Of a DNA stretch of 64,000 nt, positions 23,001 through 37,290 are shown piece by piece (positions within the stretch are counted from its first letter, which is position 1; every line of letters starts with the position of its first letter). A program made the translations under genes and the position numbers. The DNA is from Mauremys mutica (taxonomy: Eukaryota; Chordata; Testudines; Geoemydidae), in assembly GCF_020497125.1 (NCBI RefSeq), contig NC_059082.1, positions 32,138,965-32,202,964 of the forward strand, written 5' to 3'. The notes under the pieces were generated by a model. That model saw only the letters and a list, made by a program, of their open reading frames with translations, was not told where the DNA came from and made no database searches.

Positions 23001-26000
23001 CTGCTAATACAATCCTGCAATCCTCACTGAAGCTGAGGGGAGATTTGACTGACCAAGGTCCAAGTACTGTAGGAATTGGCCCATGGGATAAGTTAATGAG
23101 GATGTTGCTTGAATAAGAAATGCAGAGTTTAAGAAATGGAATTTTATCCTGTGCTGGTGTCATGTTCTGTCCTGCAGATACTATGCTGACTGGGGCCCAA
23201 AAGGACACACATTCAGGTGGTGCTGGGGGAGAAATATACCTTTAAATCAATTAAATGCTATTACCCGAGTTGGGGGTGTCTAGGTCTTCCTCAGACACAC
23301 CTTCATGGTCTCTTAATTTCCTGTATGTCAAGCCTGGTTGGGCTTTTTCTTGTTTGCGTGAACAAGGAAAGTGATGAATGTCACTCTTATGAAACAGATT
23401 CTCATTTGAATAGACTGCAGTATTGATGATGTGGTCATAACCACCAAGAATTTCAAGAGATCTTCTCTCTCTTTAACCTCATCCAATTATATACTATGCA
23501 TCTACCTACATAAATAATATTTTACTTGGAGTCTGAGACATCTCAACACTGTGCAATTACTCCTTCAGTACTGCTGAGTTGGAACACTAAGGCCCTTACA
23601 CTAGCTAGCTGAGTACTGCATGACCCAAGAACTGGAATTCTTGCCTTTTATGAAATAGAACAGCATTTAACAGACACAAAGTTCTCTTCTAGTTCCAAAT
23701 TACCCAGTAGTAGTGAGAGGAAAGGACACGAGAAGGAGGGAAAAAAAACCTGTATCCATTATTTTCTGCTCCTTTCATATTCCCTCTTTATAGTCAATTC
23801 CTTTCTGACCAGAGATTGCCTACATTGAAATGAGAAATTGCCATGGTTCTTGTCCAATGTTAGAGTATCTAAACCAGGGGTTTTCAGCCTTTTTCATAAC
23901 ACTATCCTTTATTTTATTCCAGAACCCCCATCCCATTTAGCTGTGACTTCTCTCCTATTCAGGAACATGGAAAGGTCAGGATGGTCATGACCCAACTTCT
24001 ATTTATGAAATCCCCATGATTAGTCAACTGTGTCAGTACTTTTGACTGTCTCTCATTACAATCCAGGAGTAGGTCCTTCAATATATTTAACATCTCAGCA
24101 GAGGGATTATACCATTTTGAAACCCAAAAAGAGACGCCTATATTTTTGTTTTCTCCTACTGAAGTTCGAACAGACATTGCAAACCCTGCTGCATAGACAC
24201 TGCCACCCAGTCCATATGTTGAACAGACAACATCCACTCTGAACTGTGACCACGAGTAAGTTTCTCTCATTTTCTTGATAGCAACTTTTGACGGGATCAA
24301 TTCCCATGGTTTCTTCTGCAGACAAGATATTGTGAAATACCTCTTCCCTTTTCCTCAAAGTTCTCTTTCAAGTTAAAACCAGGAGGGTTGAAAGAACGTC
24401 TGGTGCCAAGAAAAGGCAGGGAAAGAGTGTATTTGATCTGGGACACACATCCTTACTAACCACCACTTGTTCAGCTTCTTCCTCCTTAGTAATCTAGTTT
24501 TCCTGAAACAATTGTCTACAACCCTGCTATTTCAGTTCCAGTTTATGATTTTCACCAGGGCCTTGGCCTCCATTTCCCCTGACTATTGGCCAGTTGACTC
24601 CTGAAGAATGCTGAGGGTTTCACAAGTCTGGCCAGTCACTCTGTACTTCACCAGTTTCATTTCATCCAGGAAATCTGACAAATGATGAAATCTTAACTGA
24701 TCTGTTTCCTTTTTGTTTGTCACTTCATAGGAGTCCAACACTGCTTGGAACAATCTTTCCACCATTTGTAAGGAGAGATGAAAGCCAGATAACCACTCTC
24801 ACCAACGTTCTCTCCCAGCACACACACACACTTTTCTTTTGAAATATAGTATCACTGAAATCAGATATTGAAAAAAAGTCAGTAGACAATGGATGAGCAA
24901 AGTTTTAATTAAAGTTTGTGGTCATTGTAAGAGACAGAAAACAGGATGTACAGGATGTTATTCACACTGTGTGAGAAATATAGAACTCTTCTTACTGAAG
25001 AAAGTGTATTATTACAAAAAATAATAGCAACTGCTAGCCAGCTTTCAATGGTGTTTCCATTGGCTTTTTAGGCTAACATGATGTTCCTCCATCGCTGTAA
25101 GCATTTACTTTTTCCTAGGCTTACCATATAGTGATAGTTTAATCACAGTGAATTCTATTTACATTCCCAGAAACTACTCATATTCAGGATTTCCTCAACA
25201 TGCTTTGATACTGCTATATAATATATTCCACATTTTCTTGTTTGTCTTATTACAGTTTTTTTAATTATGTTTTTATCTATTTAAAAAAACACTAATAAAA
25301 AAAACAAGGCATCAGATAGACCTACGTGCTCAAAATTCTCTACACACTGTAAAACCCAACAATGACAATTTGGATGCTTCTATATAGCCTTTAACATGAG
25401 CGGGGAAAGTAAGGAAAACAGTCCAGACTAACAAAAGCAAGAGAGTTCAAACAAGTTGAATATTAAAATACTTGACATAGATAAATGCAGATCATTAACA
25501 TACTGTATACAGAACTCTATGTTCTCCAGAGTAACCAATTAATAGAAAAAAATAGATCTGGCTTTGCAACTTTCAAATTTTTAAAAGCAATTTTACTTGA
25601 CTTTGCTTATTTGGGAGAAAACCAGAGGACAGAGTTACTACTTTTAGCTGGTCAGACAGTGTCTGGCAAACAGTGTGCATCAGTATACTGTGAAGGGTGA
25701 GCAGAAAGACCGTGCCTCAGAGTGGGGCATCTACTTCTGCTGTAACTTAGACCTTCAGATGTTCATTCTGATGTGCCCTGCCATAAAAGTAAGTAATAAG
25801 TCCTGAAGCCAACGCTCCAAAGAAAATGTATGAAAGTTACATGGTTACAACCTCTGAGGAGGTTTGGCATTTTCCTTTATTTAACCTTTTCATTTTAATA
25901 TACAGGTATTAAAATATCCAGGGGTGGGAGAAATATGAACTCAATTTTTTTTAAAAAGTCACAATGTGTGCATTTGAGGACAGCATTTTGCAAATCCTCT

Positions 26001-26785
26001 AACTACTACGGAATGTCAATGCCCAATGGGAGACTGCCCCTTCAGTAAGTGGCCAAAAGTATCAATTTTATTACCTTGGAACATATACACATGATGAAAC
26101 ATCAAAGTAATGCTGAAGTAACATTTTTAATTTTTAAGAAGTCCTTGACAAAAGATTAAGGCAGCATTTTCAAACAGCAAGGTTCAATCAAATCTGCTTT
26201 TAAAACACTTGTACAACAGAAACTGGCCACAAGAACTAAAGTGTTTCATTTGGCACTTCCCTGGATAACAGTCTCAACATTATTGGAAGTGTGAGCATTG
26301 GCTAATATCTACCTTGATTCATCATTGTTTGCTTTTTCATAGCCAAATTCCAAGATGTTTATTTTTAAGCCCTCAATTCCCCAGTTGGGCTGGAAATATA
26401 TAACACATGTGTATATCACATAAAGTCAGTGGCTCAGTGTAGACTTCAGGATATTTTGGAAACCAGAACTCAGTGTGGCTACAAGTGTACAGAACCATGC
26501 TACTCAGAATCGAATCCTTTTGTGAAATACCAAGTTGTCTAATTTTTACTATGAACTTTCTGGTTGTGTTGAAAAACCTGAGATCTACAGTGACATATCC
26601 TGAGGAATTACATGAAGGGCCCAATCATTTCCCCAGTAACTTCAAATAGGAAAATGATCATGCCTTAAAATGAACTACTGTATATTTTTCCATCGCTCTT
26701 GCGAAACTGCATTTGTTTCCAAATATCAGATTGTCTGTCTATACATACATGTAAGAAAAAGAAATGTGTTTTAATGTTGTCTGTG
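23001..26785. other. Unique sequence, no gene recognised
   Basis: Several small frames on the minus strand cluster at 23959-24765 but do not resemble a family I know and are not in one frame. A short CA run lies at about 24821-24832. 25200-25320 is very AT-rich. Confidence 0.4.
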
Positions 26786-26890
26786 GAATGTACAAACACA
26801 GGATAGCAAACAGTCCCTGCCCCAAAGATCTCACTATCTAAACAGAAAAGACAGACACAGGGCAGGGGAAAGAGATAACACACACACACC
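26786..26890 (+). repeat. MIR-like SINE remnant
   Basis: AAACAGTCCCTGCCCCAAAG, then ATCTAAACAGAAAAGACAGA and CAGGGCAGGGGAAAGAGATA follow the middle segment of the same repeat as 10355-10535. A short CA run follows at 26880. Confidence 0.5.
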
Positions 26891-26969
26891 AGTGAGGCCA
26901 TAGCAGAGCAAAATTCAAAAGGAATTAGACTTTCGCAGTTCTATTACACAAGATTACTCAAATATGGAA

Positions 26970-27181
26970 GGGAGATAAAACATCATGCTTCAGGGCATGT
27001 GCCAATCTTTAACTGAGGGGAAAAAATTTCACCTGTGGGCAAGCGATTCCATTACTGACCCATGTTGGGTTTTCTTGCACTTCCTTCTGAAAAAGCTGCT
27101 ACTGGTCATGGTCAGGATAAAAATGGGACTGAATGGACCATTGGTCTGCTCCAATATTGTAATTCCCATGTTCCTATGGGA
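26970..27181 (+). repeat. CR1/L3-like LINE 3' end remnant
   Basis: CATGCTTCAGGGCATGTGCC, then TTTCTTGCACTTCCTTCTGA and GGACCATTGGTCTGCTCCAA, ending in CCCATGTTCCTATGGG, match in order a widespread reptile LINE 3' end that finishes in a TATGTTCC-type tail. Non-coding, diverged. Confidence 0.6.
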
Positions 27182-29665
27182 CAGTTCATGAAAATATAGT
27201 TGAAGGGGTATCCATCCCTTGCATGGTGAGCATTACAAAAGTATGAATAAAACTGATTCATTCTAAGGCATCGCTGCTCATGTTTCATGCTGAATCAGCA
27301 GAATCTTTTTGTACTTTTAAAGGTACTATATATTCCAGTATGTCTTTAATTCATCTTGCTCCTTTTTTCTAGGCTCTTGCATTGCAGCAAGAGCACAGAA
27401 CAATGAAGTCACACTGCTGACCTACCCTTTAAAGTGACCTTAGCTTTTCCACTCCTCTGTATTCAGCCAAGCTGAAGAGATGAATAGCTACTTTAATTTC
27501 TGTCATCTTTACCTCTGAAAACCAGAGTCTATTTTGGTTCCATTTCACATTTTTCTCACCTTGCCTTGCTTTCTCTCTTCCTACTTTTTCATCTCTTCCT
27601 GCCTTCTTTTTTGCTATTCCCTTCACCTTCACCTCTCATATTTAAAAAAAAAATCCGCTCTCTCCCCTAATTTGCACCTTAACCCACATCCCTTACTTAA
27701 CATCTAGCCCAGTCCAATTCTTTAACAGTTTCTTCAATACTTCTTCTCCCAGCTTGGTTAAACAAGGGACAGTTTGATACCACTGCGAAAGTTACACTTT
27801 TCCTGCAATGCTATCCATCATTGGCACCAGAGGCATGTTTAAACACAGTTACTGCTAGCACTGTTTCAACCCTAGCATGAACAGTGCTTTTATCATGACA
27901 ATGATGGCTGAGTATCTCAGGAGAGGGTGATGGGGGAGACTGACTACCTTTTCCCTCTTACCTGAGTGTTCACCGAGTTCCCCAGTCTCAGTTACCAAAG
28001 AGCATACAAGCCTCACTTCTGACAGAAGCAAAATGCTTCTCTTGCTCTGTTGAAGCTGGATTAGCTATAAGAGTGACGATTTTCAAAACCTGGTGCCTAA
28101 TGTTAGGCTCCTAATCCATATTTAGGCTCCAGAATGTGTGGCCTGATTTTCATAAGTGATAAGCACCCAGAAACTTTAATAAAGAAGAGTATTAATTAGA
28201 GATGGGCCAAAGGACCTAAATTTAGATCCATACCTGAACTCTACCCAAATTTGGGGTGTGTGGATCCAGAGTTTTGATCCTTAACAATGATGGGGATAAC
28301 TTTCAATAAGTCTGATAGGTTTATCCAGAAGGATCTAAATGAAAACAATAATAAATTAATTAACCAGACTACAGAGTTTTGAATAAAGCAATATATTAAC
28401 ACACAACAGACCAAAATCCTGCATCCACCGAAGGTAACCCAGCTGGATGCTGGGAAACTTCTCATGAGGGAAGCAGGGGAAAAGATCTCTCCTCATCAAG
28501 GCATGCTCTGCAGCAAGTAACTCCATCCAGCCTAATGGCAGGAGCTGCCTCCATAAAAGGCAAAGAGAGAATAGAGGAGTCCCAGCATCATGGATCCTCT
28601 GGTTCCTCTCCATCCCACCGTAGCTCAACCTCAAACCCCAACGGCATACTGACACACAGGAACCCCCGCAAGGTTAGAATCCACTGGGCGGGGCGGGGGG
28701 GGAGGGGCGGATAGCGTGCACAGCGCCTTATGCGGCAGGACACATCAGTTCCACTGCAAGAGGGCCCTGCACAAGCAGAGACAGGTTGTATCCCTTGGCT
28801 CACTGTCTCAGTGTACTTTCCTGTGTTCTGTATAAATTACCCAGCAAGATGCAGAATTTCATTTACATTACTGCCCCTTTGGCACTAGCAAATAAAAAAA
28901 ATCAGATGACCATTAAAATCCAATTATAAAAATATTACAGCTTTAGACACCTACCCAGAAAAAGTATGGCAGGGGGCATTCTCCACACAGCAATAACATC
29001 AGAGTCTCAGACCTGATTTCACAGGTATTCTGATTGTGCCCTCCAACCTCAAATCTGCACTCAGCAAGGCCTCCCAGGGTTGCTCCAGGTACCAGATCTG
29101 GTCCTCATGACTAAGTAGATTTAATATGACTATTACCAGCCAATTTACTTCAGAAAATGACAAGTGAAGAATATTAAATCTTCGTCATTCAAATGATTAA
29201 ACAAATGAAACGCTGAGTGTGTCACTGATGAAACAGGGATCTACTAAGGATTACAGGCATAGGGTTTTGTCTGATGTGAAGAATATCTCTATAAATGAAG
29301 AGAGACACTCCATGTTGCACATTGTACAAAACAGTATGTTCTGGAGTGATAATTGCTAAGGGGATTATCAGGACAGTACTGTATACAAAATCTTCCAAAT
29401 TCAAACAACCAGCTTCATTTTAATAATTCAAAAATCTTTACAGACGTTAGGAGAAAAACAAGTATATATGAGAAAACACGTGAAATATGTGAAATCTTAT
29501 ATAGCTATACCTATTTTCCCTTTTGATTAAGTTTCTGGAAATAATCGATAGGGACAGTAAATTTTATTTTATTTTAATCTGATTTAACATTGCAGGCCTT
29601 TGACATTTTACAAATTATTTCATTATTTGTTCATTAAGCCCTGTTGTCTTCTTTAATACCACTAC
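27182..29665. other. Unique sequence
   Basis: No gene recognised. A G-rich run lies at about 28685-28710. 28200-28800 has a different, more GC-balanced texture and may be an unrecognised old repeat. Confidence 0.4.
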
Positions 29666-29669
29666 CGCT

Positions 29670-29870
29670 GCTTTGTGCTTACACAGTACCTTCTATCATA
29701 GGATCTCAAAGCACTTTACAAACATTAATTAACTGATATAACAGGGATAGAGGAATTAAGTGATTTCTCCATGGTAACACGGTATATCTGTAACTGAGGT
29801 GGGTACAGAACCCTAATTTCCTGCCTCCCACACCTATACTTTAACCACTAAACTCCATGCTTCCTCTTGT
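29670..29870 (+). repeat. MIR-like SINE remnant
   Basis: GATCTCAAAGCACTTTACAA, then TTAAGTGATTTCTCCATGGT and a tail with TTTAACCACTAAACTCCATG give the classic order of the amniote MIR-like repeat. Non-coding. Confidence 0.65.
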
Positions 29871-32800
29871 GTATCAATGTAATTAGGTTGCCAGGTCCAA
29901 TCCCCAAGATCTATCTAGACATAATGGTTTTTTTAAATTATTTTTTGAAATTGGGAAAATCTTCACAGATCCATTTATTGAATCCTAATTTTATTTTTAA
30001 ACATTCAAGCATAAGATACCATCCCACTCTCCAAAGGAAGAATCATTCCTACAAAACCAGGATGTTGATTAAATGATCAACAACAATGGGGAAAATTCAA
30101 GTGATGATGCTACAAGAAAAGCACTGACCTTCAATGCACCTTGCCATAAGGCAAGTAGCTTTAAAAGTAGTTTTGGCTTCATGATTAGTACATATACCAA
30201 TAGACAGTAAAGGATATAAGCATGAAGAATATTTGGAGCACAGAGCAACTCATTAGTGATGCTAACGAATGGGGGAGAAAAGCTAACGAAGCTATCAGGC
30301 AGAATTCACATTCATGGGTTTTTTTTAAATCACTTAGCATTATGAATTAAAATGGGTTAAAAGGATACAATGAATAATCTGAGAATTCATACATCTCTAA
30401 CACTAAATGGCTTTCCAGCTGGGCATAAAATCAGAACATACATTTGGCACTTTTACAAATCTTCATGGAAATAATGCGAGTCTATTTTTTCCTCCGGCTC
30501 TCAGACAATCCCCTCACCTGAAGAAACTCCTTCAGAAGGATGAAGTGACAATTTATCTCCTTGGGGAAGAAATGGGAGAGATAGGGATAAAAGAACAACT
30601 CATAAGAAACAAATTAAAGTGAACAAAACTCTTTTTCATGGGAGTAGCTAATTTGAAAATAAAAACAAACAACAACGAACCTACAAAGCACTGAACAAAT
30701 ATTAATTACTCCTAAAATTTCCATTAGGGAACTGAGTATTTCTACACCCATTTTTATTCTATTGATTCTATGCAAGGTGTCTGACCCTATAAAATCCATA
30801 TTTCCAAATGAAAACAGTAGTTCACTGAAAATACATCCATTTTCAATCCAGATAATTTCTCCAAGGATAAAATTCATTCCAGTACAGAAGAACTGTACAA
30901 GGGCCTCAGTCCCCATGTTAGAGACTGAATTGATGAGGAAGGCCTTACATAAAACTTCTGTCCTGGATGAAGGAATGAATTTCAACACAAAATATTATAG
31001 TATGTTGTATTTACACCTACAAATCACAGGGGTTTCTTGTTAATGTTTTGTATTAAACAACCTCTCTCAACATCAAAGTGCCTAAGGTCAAACATTAATA
31101 CTAATGATAGCACTAAGGAGCTCAGATACAAGCAAAGTCCCAAGTGTAGCTTCTCATTCAAATGATGGTGAAATTCCACACATCTTTGCCTGTTATTTTT
31201 CAGTGACTGCATGAAATTTATCATCTCTCATGACATTGTAAAAAAAAAAAATCCTAAAATTATTTCACATAATTCTGAGCATTTATTCTGGGGTATATGG
31301 AATAAATTGGCCAGTAAAAGACTGGGTGGGACATCATACATGAGAAAATGTGGAATGTCATTTAAGAACAGAGACTGAACATATCCACTACTTAAAGAGT
31401 ATCACTAGTAACTGAAGGAATGCCAAGGAGATGATGGTCATATCCAAATTCTGATTAAGCATAGGGCTTGGGGGTTGATGGAGTGCAAAGCCAGGAACAG
31501 AGTTCAACAGTGATTAAGATCTATATACTGTTCTTGCAAAATTTCAGACCCAAATGAAAGAAATCCATTGTTTTTACAATATTTCCACCATCTTGATCTT
31601 AAGTCATGGAGGAAAAGTTCTCAAAGGATTCTGAGTTCTTCCAAACCAAATTTAAAAAATAGGCCCATTCCATTTTTGGATCTAAGCTAGGTCCACAACT
31701 GCACAGGATGGCTCAGATGAGGCGATCAGGGTTGCAGGACCCTTTCTGGCATTGTAAGTACACCTGGTTTATAACATGCGCACACATATGAGGTGAAGGG
31801 GAAAACTTAGCTACACCAGCCTACTGGGATCTGTTCTGAGCACTTCTGAAAGTTAGGTAGGCACATACACATGGATTTTAGGGTAACATTTTCAAAAGCC
31901 TTCAAGTCACTTGGGAGACAAAGCGATACATTGCCCTTGTATCTGCTGTCTATGCTGGCCCATGGTCATCAAAAGGATAATGGGAAGATGTAGGTCTTGA
32001 AAGTAACAGCTCCCAAAACCAAAGGGTAGACCTTGAAAATAATGCAAAATGCTCTTGTACTGCAAATGATGGAGACCGAATAGACAATCTTCACGAAAGG
32101 AATAACTGACCTGCTTTTTCCTCCGGTGGATGACATAATGCAACCCCTATCATGGCTCTGCTCTATACACTGCAGTTTATGAAAATAAATACTAAGTGTC
32201 CATGCTTCTCCGTGGTCTATGCACTATTGATAGCTCTCAAGATGGTGATACTCTGTATTTAAAATTGGTTATTGATTTTACTTTGTAGGGAAAAAATCCT
32301 CTTACCTTTTGAGAAAAAACAGCATCAGTAATTATATCACAAAAAAAGAGAAGAGAAATAAAATGAAATAAAATAAAAAAAAACCAAACTATCTGTGATT
32401 TACAAGTTACATTTAATGCTAACGATTCTTACCCGATGAGCACATAGAATTTACTGTCAATAATTTAGATACCTTTGTCCTCATTGATGATTTGATTCTG
32501 TTAGAACATCTGTGATTCCAGTTTAACCCCCAAAATAGATTTCATACACTTGCCCATATTAGACAAAATACTTGTTTGCGCTTTTCTCCTATAAGATATT
32601 GCTTCAAAGAGCTTTCAGAATGGACCTTTAAATCCTCGGGATTTTGCTAATTTCAGGACAATGGGATCAGGCAATACATTTGCAACCTCCTATTATGGAT
32701 GCAATTCGCTGGTCAACATGAGCAGAGATAGCAACATCCAATTAGGGAGTATCAAAGCTAATAGTTAGATTTGCAGAGAATTTTCAAAGATCTCTATCTT

Positions 32801-35331
32801 TGAACAAAATTTATTAGGGCTCCATCAGCCGTTTGAGCAGTTTTAATGAAGCTGAGGCTCAGCTAAGTCTGCAGTTATTTTACTCTGACTTACTTTGAAG
32901 AATATTAATTTTTGAAGCTTTAACATCCCGTAATTAAAAAGAATTCTTAACACATATTTCAATATAAAATAGGCTGTAATTTAAATTATAAATTTTACTT
33001 CCCAATTTGGTCTTGATATTTGGCCAAATGCTGTTAACCAATAGGCACTCTTTCATCTATTGCTACTCACTTCGTTAAGATTGTTAAAGATCGTCTCAGC
33101 TTCCTATTCAAAACTATAGCAATACAGTTGAAAAATGCCTGGTTTTGGCAGACAGTCTCTCTGCCTGCAGTGCCTGCTGCATGCTAACATTTACCTACAG
33201 CAGTGCACGTCTATTCAAATGCCAAAGTGCAAGACCATTCCAAACATGCAAGTTATATGAAGAGATTAAAGACTTATTCTCATTGAGCCTTAAGGCATTT
33301 AAACATTTGAGCATTTAAACATTTTCTTAAATCCATACTCTTGCTCACACAAACAATTTACATTCTATTAAGTCAGCATAGCAATAGTCTTATATAAAAG
33401 TACCCATGATGTGTATTGATGATGATTAAGCAATAGGTAGAGATACATGACTTCTAATGTATATGTAAGATAATTAAATCCTCTGAACAGTAAACAAGAA
33501 TCTTAATAACTGCAGTTACTGTGCCAATACCATCTAAGAACAGGATAAAAACGATCACACACTTAATGGACATCAGTTGATATGAAATAATGAATTTTGA
33601 ATACATTTCACAACAAACTGGTGAATTCTTAGCCTGGCTAAATTTCACATATTTTGTTTATATTAAGCGACTCTAAATACCTCAGGTCACACATGCTCTT
33701 TCAATGGAACATACCTCTTACCATGTAACCTTGCATCATTTCAGCATGCAAAAGCCTCAGAAGGCAACATTCCAATGAAATCAGTGACACAGAAGTATAT
33801 AAATTATGTTTTTAAATGGAATAACTTGTGGTTTTTATTTCACTTTAAAAAGTCATCTAGGTTCATGATGCACTCTTCATTAATCACAAAAGGGGATGGA
33901 CAGAATCAGAGGACTGATATAGCTTGCCTAATAAATGGCAAATTGTCTATGGCCAAGAAAACAAAAAGAGCTTCATAACATCACCACAAACTATTTGCAA
34001 ATTTCTGTTTTTAAGGTCTTTGTTGTGGTGTTGTATTCTGCAGATCCAGGGCATTACTACTATTAATTTGTATTGCAGCAACACTTAGATGCTTCAGTCG
34101 GGATTGGGGCAAATCATGCCAGATACTGTACAAATACACTAGAGAAAGTAGAGAGTTACATTTTGCACACCTGTATACACAAAACACTGGTCTTCCTTTA
34201 TAACATTTACTAGAGAATTTTTTAAAAGCCCCTTTTCAGACGTTCTGAATCAATTCTTGGTGAGAATGACCTTCATGTATTGCTACAGTCTATAAAAGCA
34301 TTACAATCAACTAAAGAGTTAATTTCAGGAGCCATCTTAATCTATTACATTTTGCTCTGACTGCTAATCACTGCCACCACTGTATCTTGGTTTATATCTG
34401 TGATAACCCAAAAATCATTCAGGCTGCCTTAATAGAGGCAGTCTAAAAAGTTCACCCCACACATTGTTTTTTTTCCCAAGTTCCTACATGTCCTTTCCCT
34501 TTTCTTTTCTAACGGCAAACCAATAAAACTACGCTAGGGTTTGGCTGGTTTCATGGCAGCAGCAGCTGTGTGCAACTTACTAGGAAATATGTAACCATCC
34601 TGGACATCATCTCACAACGACCCAGTACTTGAACCTCAAGCACATTGAGGCTCTGATATGACCACCCGACAGAAAAAGCCAAGAGCCTCGCCCTTCCTCG
34701 TCACCCATTTCTTACCAGCCTAGGACCTGCAGGGGTATTGGCTCAGGGTGGGCAGCAACACAGCTCTGCTTTCCTGATTACTGAATTCTTTTGTAGGGCA
34801 GGATGGGAAATAAATGAGGGAAAGGACTGGTGGAAAGAAAGAAACTGTAAGATAAAACAACACAAAAACATTTCAGGGAAGATGTTTGCTGCTTCCCCCC
34901 GTTATTATTATTTTCAGCTCTCCTAACCCGTGGGGAAATGTTTTGAGCAAAATGAGATAGCTCTACATGAAATGCAAGCTTCTGATGTAGACAAGAAATC
35001 TTTTATTCCCCCCAGAATATTTGGCTTGACACTTCAAAGGCTTATTTCTCACATTACAGTGATTCGTCTATAAATCTATCTATCTACATGCACACAGAGA
35101 CTGCACAGGACTTCACAGTCATTATTTATACCAAACACCGTGGCCTAGAGACCCCACAGTCAACAACAGGGAAAAACTCTAGACCGTCCTCTCCAAAAAA
35201 CACAGGCCCACTCAAATGAGCTAATGGCGAATGTTAGATGTTGTCACGTGAGGTATTATTATATGGGCCAGACATTATTAGACAATATGGTTAAAGGGAC
35301 TTGGGCAGGTCTGACATTCCATTTTCCACGT
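29871..35331. other. Unique AT-rich sequence, possible conserved block
   Basis: No gene or well-preserved repeat. 32335-32385 is an A-rich (AAAAT)-like simple stretch. 33294-33325 has a 16-17-base tandem duplication (GCATTTAAACATTT twice). 32630-33030 is repeat-free with AATTA-rich words and may be a conserved non-coding element. Confidence 0.4.
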
Positions 35332-35972
35332 AGGGATGCCAACCGCATAATCGCACAAACCTAAACACCCTTGCCACACCCCCTTCCCCGATGCCACTCC
35401 CCTCCCTCAGCCCTCCTCTGAAGCCCCACCCCCTGCTCACTCCATCCCCCTCCCTCCATCGCTCGCTTTCCCCACCCTCACTCACTTTCACTGGGCTGGG
35501 TGGGGGCTGAGGGTTGGGGCAGGGGGGTTGGGTGCGGTAGGAGGGTGAGGGGTGCGCACTCCAGCCAGGCGGCACTTACCTGAGGCGGCTCCCAGAAGCA
35601 ACCGGCATGTTTGTCTCTGAGGCTCAGGAGCGGCCAGGCAGCAATGCGCGCTGCCCCTGCCTGCAGGCACCGCCCTCACAGCCCCCATTGGCCATGGTTC
35701 CCAGCCAATAGGAGCTGTGGAGTCAGCGCTCGGGACAGGGGGCAGTGTGCAGAGACCCCTTGGCTGCCCCTACGCCTAGGACCCAGAGGGATGTGCTGGT
35801 CGCTTCCCAAAGCTGCACAGAGCCAGGGCAGGTAGGGAGTTTGCCTAAGCCCCACTGCACCACCAGACTTTTAGCAGCCTATTAAAATCTCCCAGATTGG
35901 TTGCAGTAGCCTCCGGGAGATTGAGGCTGACTCCAGGAGACTGCAGGCCAATCCAGGAGAGCTGGCAACCCT
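35332..35972 (-). mobile_element. GC-rich inverted-terminal-repeat element, copy 2
   Basis: Reverse-orientation copy of the element at 11877-12556. Termini are AGGGATGCCAACC at the left and, read inwards, AGGGTTGCCAGC at the right. Shared interior segments include CTCCCGGAGGCTACTG and GTGAAAGTGAGTGAGGGTGG when read on the minus strand. This copy keeps more of the middle (CCTCAGAGACAAACATGCC, on the minus strand) than copy 1. No clear target duplication. Confidence 0.78.
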
Positions 35973-37070
35973 GTGTCTCCAGAGGACAATGGTACAAAAT
36001 ACATTAGGCAGTATGCTGCACACACACAAACTGTCCCTCACATATGTCTGATACAACTACAAGGGTAACTATAACAGACAGGCAGGCAAACTAAGAAGGA
36101 ATAAAACAGAGATAATTTTGATATTTTCTAAAGAATATATTTCCAGCATTTCCTATCACGCCCTCAATATTGTCATTGGGTTCTTATTTTCTCAGGGGTT
36201 ATGGCTTATTAGCGTCTGCTGCCAGTTTATGCCTGAATTACACTATTTAATCTCCCATAATGAATAATAAATGAAAGGAGGCACTACTGAAAATGGTGAC
36301 AACCTGCTTGTCAATAAAAGCTGTTTTTCACAGAGAGAAACCTTCTGCTCAGAACACCAAGCTGTACCTGCCTTCATACACAGTATATTCTATTTACGAC
36401 ACACCTATCTGTTTTTAATCACATCAGAGAAGTGTAAATTCTATGAGTAAATCCTTTCATCTTGAAAGCCAAGAGATGTATCAAAAAGTTATAACCAGTT
36501 TCCAAATATTATAGCCACATTTTCAGCTTCCTCACAAAGATGTATTTATAGCATAAAGGAGGGGGAGTAGTGCAGACTTTCTGAACCAACATTTACAAAA
36601 ACACCATACCTACAGTACCACCGTCTGAAGTATATACATTTGCATGATTATGTTAAAATCTTTGATTATTTTGAAAAGGGCCTTTTAATAGCCTGGGCTC
36701 AAATTTCAGGTTTTGGTAAGAAAACTATTGTGAGCTGTTTTATCCTACTCACTGAGAGTATAAATATTTTCATTATTATTTTTAACAACTGAATGAAAAA
36801 CTATTTTAGGTACTGGAAATGCAAATTCAGTGGTGTTGTGCTAGTGCATAGAAACCACCATTTACAAACAGAAATGAAATGAACCCATCTACTTTAACTT
36901 CCCAGGCAGAGGGTGATACAAACATTAAATAAAGTTTTAAAGTATGCCAGTATAATTATTTAAAACACATTGAAAATGATATTTTAATATGATCATTTTA
37001 AGTTGTCAATAAATTAGGCTCTAATCCTGCAGTGAGTTTTGCATCTACCTAAGATACTCATATGGCCAGC
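35973..37070. other. Unique sequence with a possible conserved block
   Basis: 36120-36400 is repeat-free and contains ATTGTCATTGGG, CCATAATGAATAATAAATGA and GTCAATAAAAG, words like those bound by SOX and HOX/CDX factors. It may be a conserved non-coding element. Confidence 0.35.
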
Positions 37071-37074
37071 ATTA

Positions 37075-37290
37075 GCATAGTATCTGAGCACTTCACAGTC
37101 TTTAATGTATTTGTGCTCAGAACACCCCGTAAGATAGAGACATGAGATCACCCCATTTTGAAAATGGGGAACTAGGGCATGGAGAGGCTAAGTGACTTGC
37201 CCAATGTCTTGGGTGAAGCAGGAAACTGAAAACAAAAGTCTCCCAGGTCCTAGGCTAGTGCCTTAACACTGGAGCCTCACTCGTCTCAAA
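37075..37290 (+). repeat. MIR-like SINE remnant
   Basis: GAGCACTTCACAGTCTTTAA, then CCCATTTTGAAAATGGGGAA and GAGGCTAAGTGACTTGCCCA, then CTAGTGCCTTAACACTGGAG form the full order of the MIR-like repeat. Confidence 0.7.

Noticed and set aside
23959..24765. Cluster of minus-strand open frames that could be a processed pseudogene
   Set aside because: The frames are short, not collinear in one reading frame, match no family I know, and no poly-A tail or target duplication is visible.
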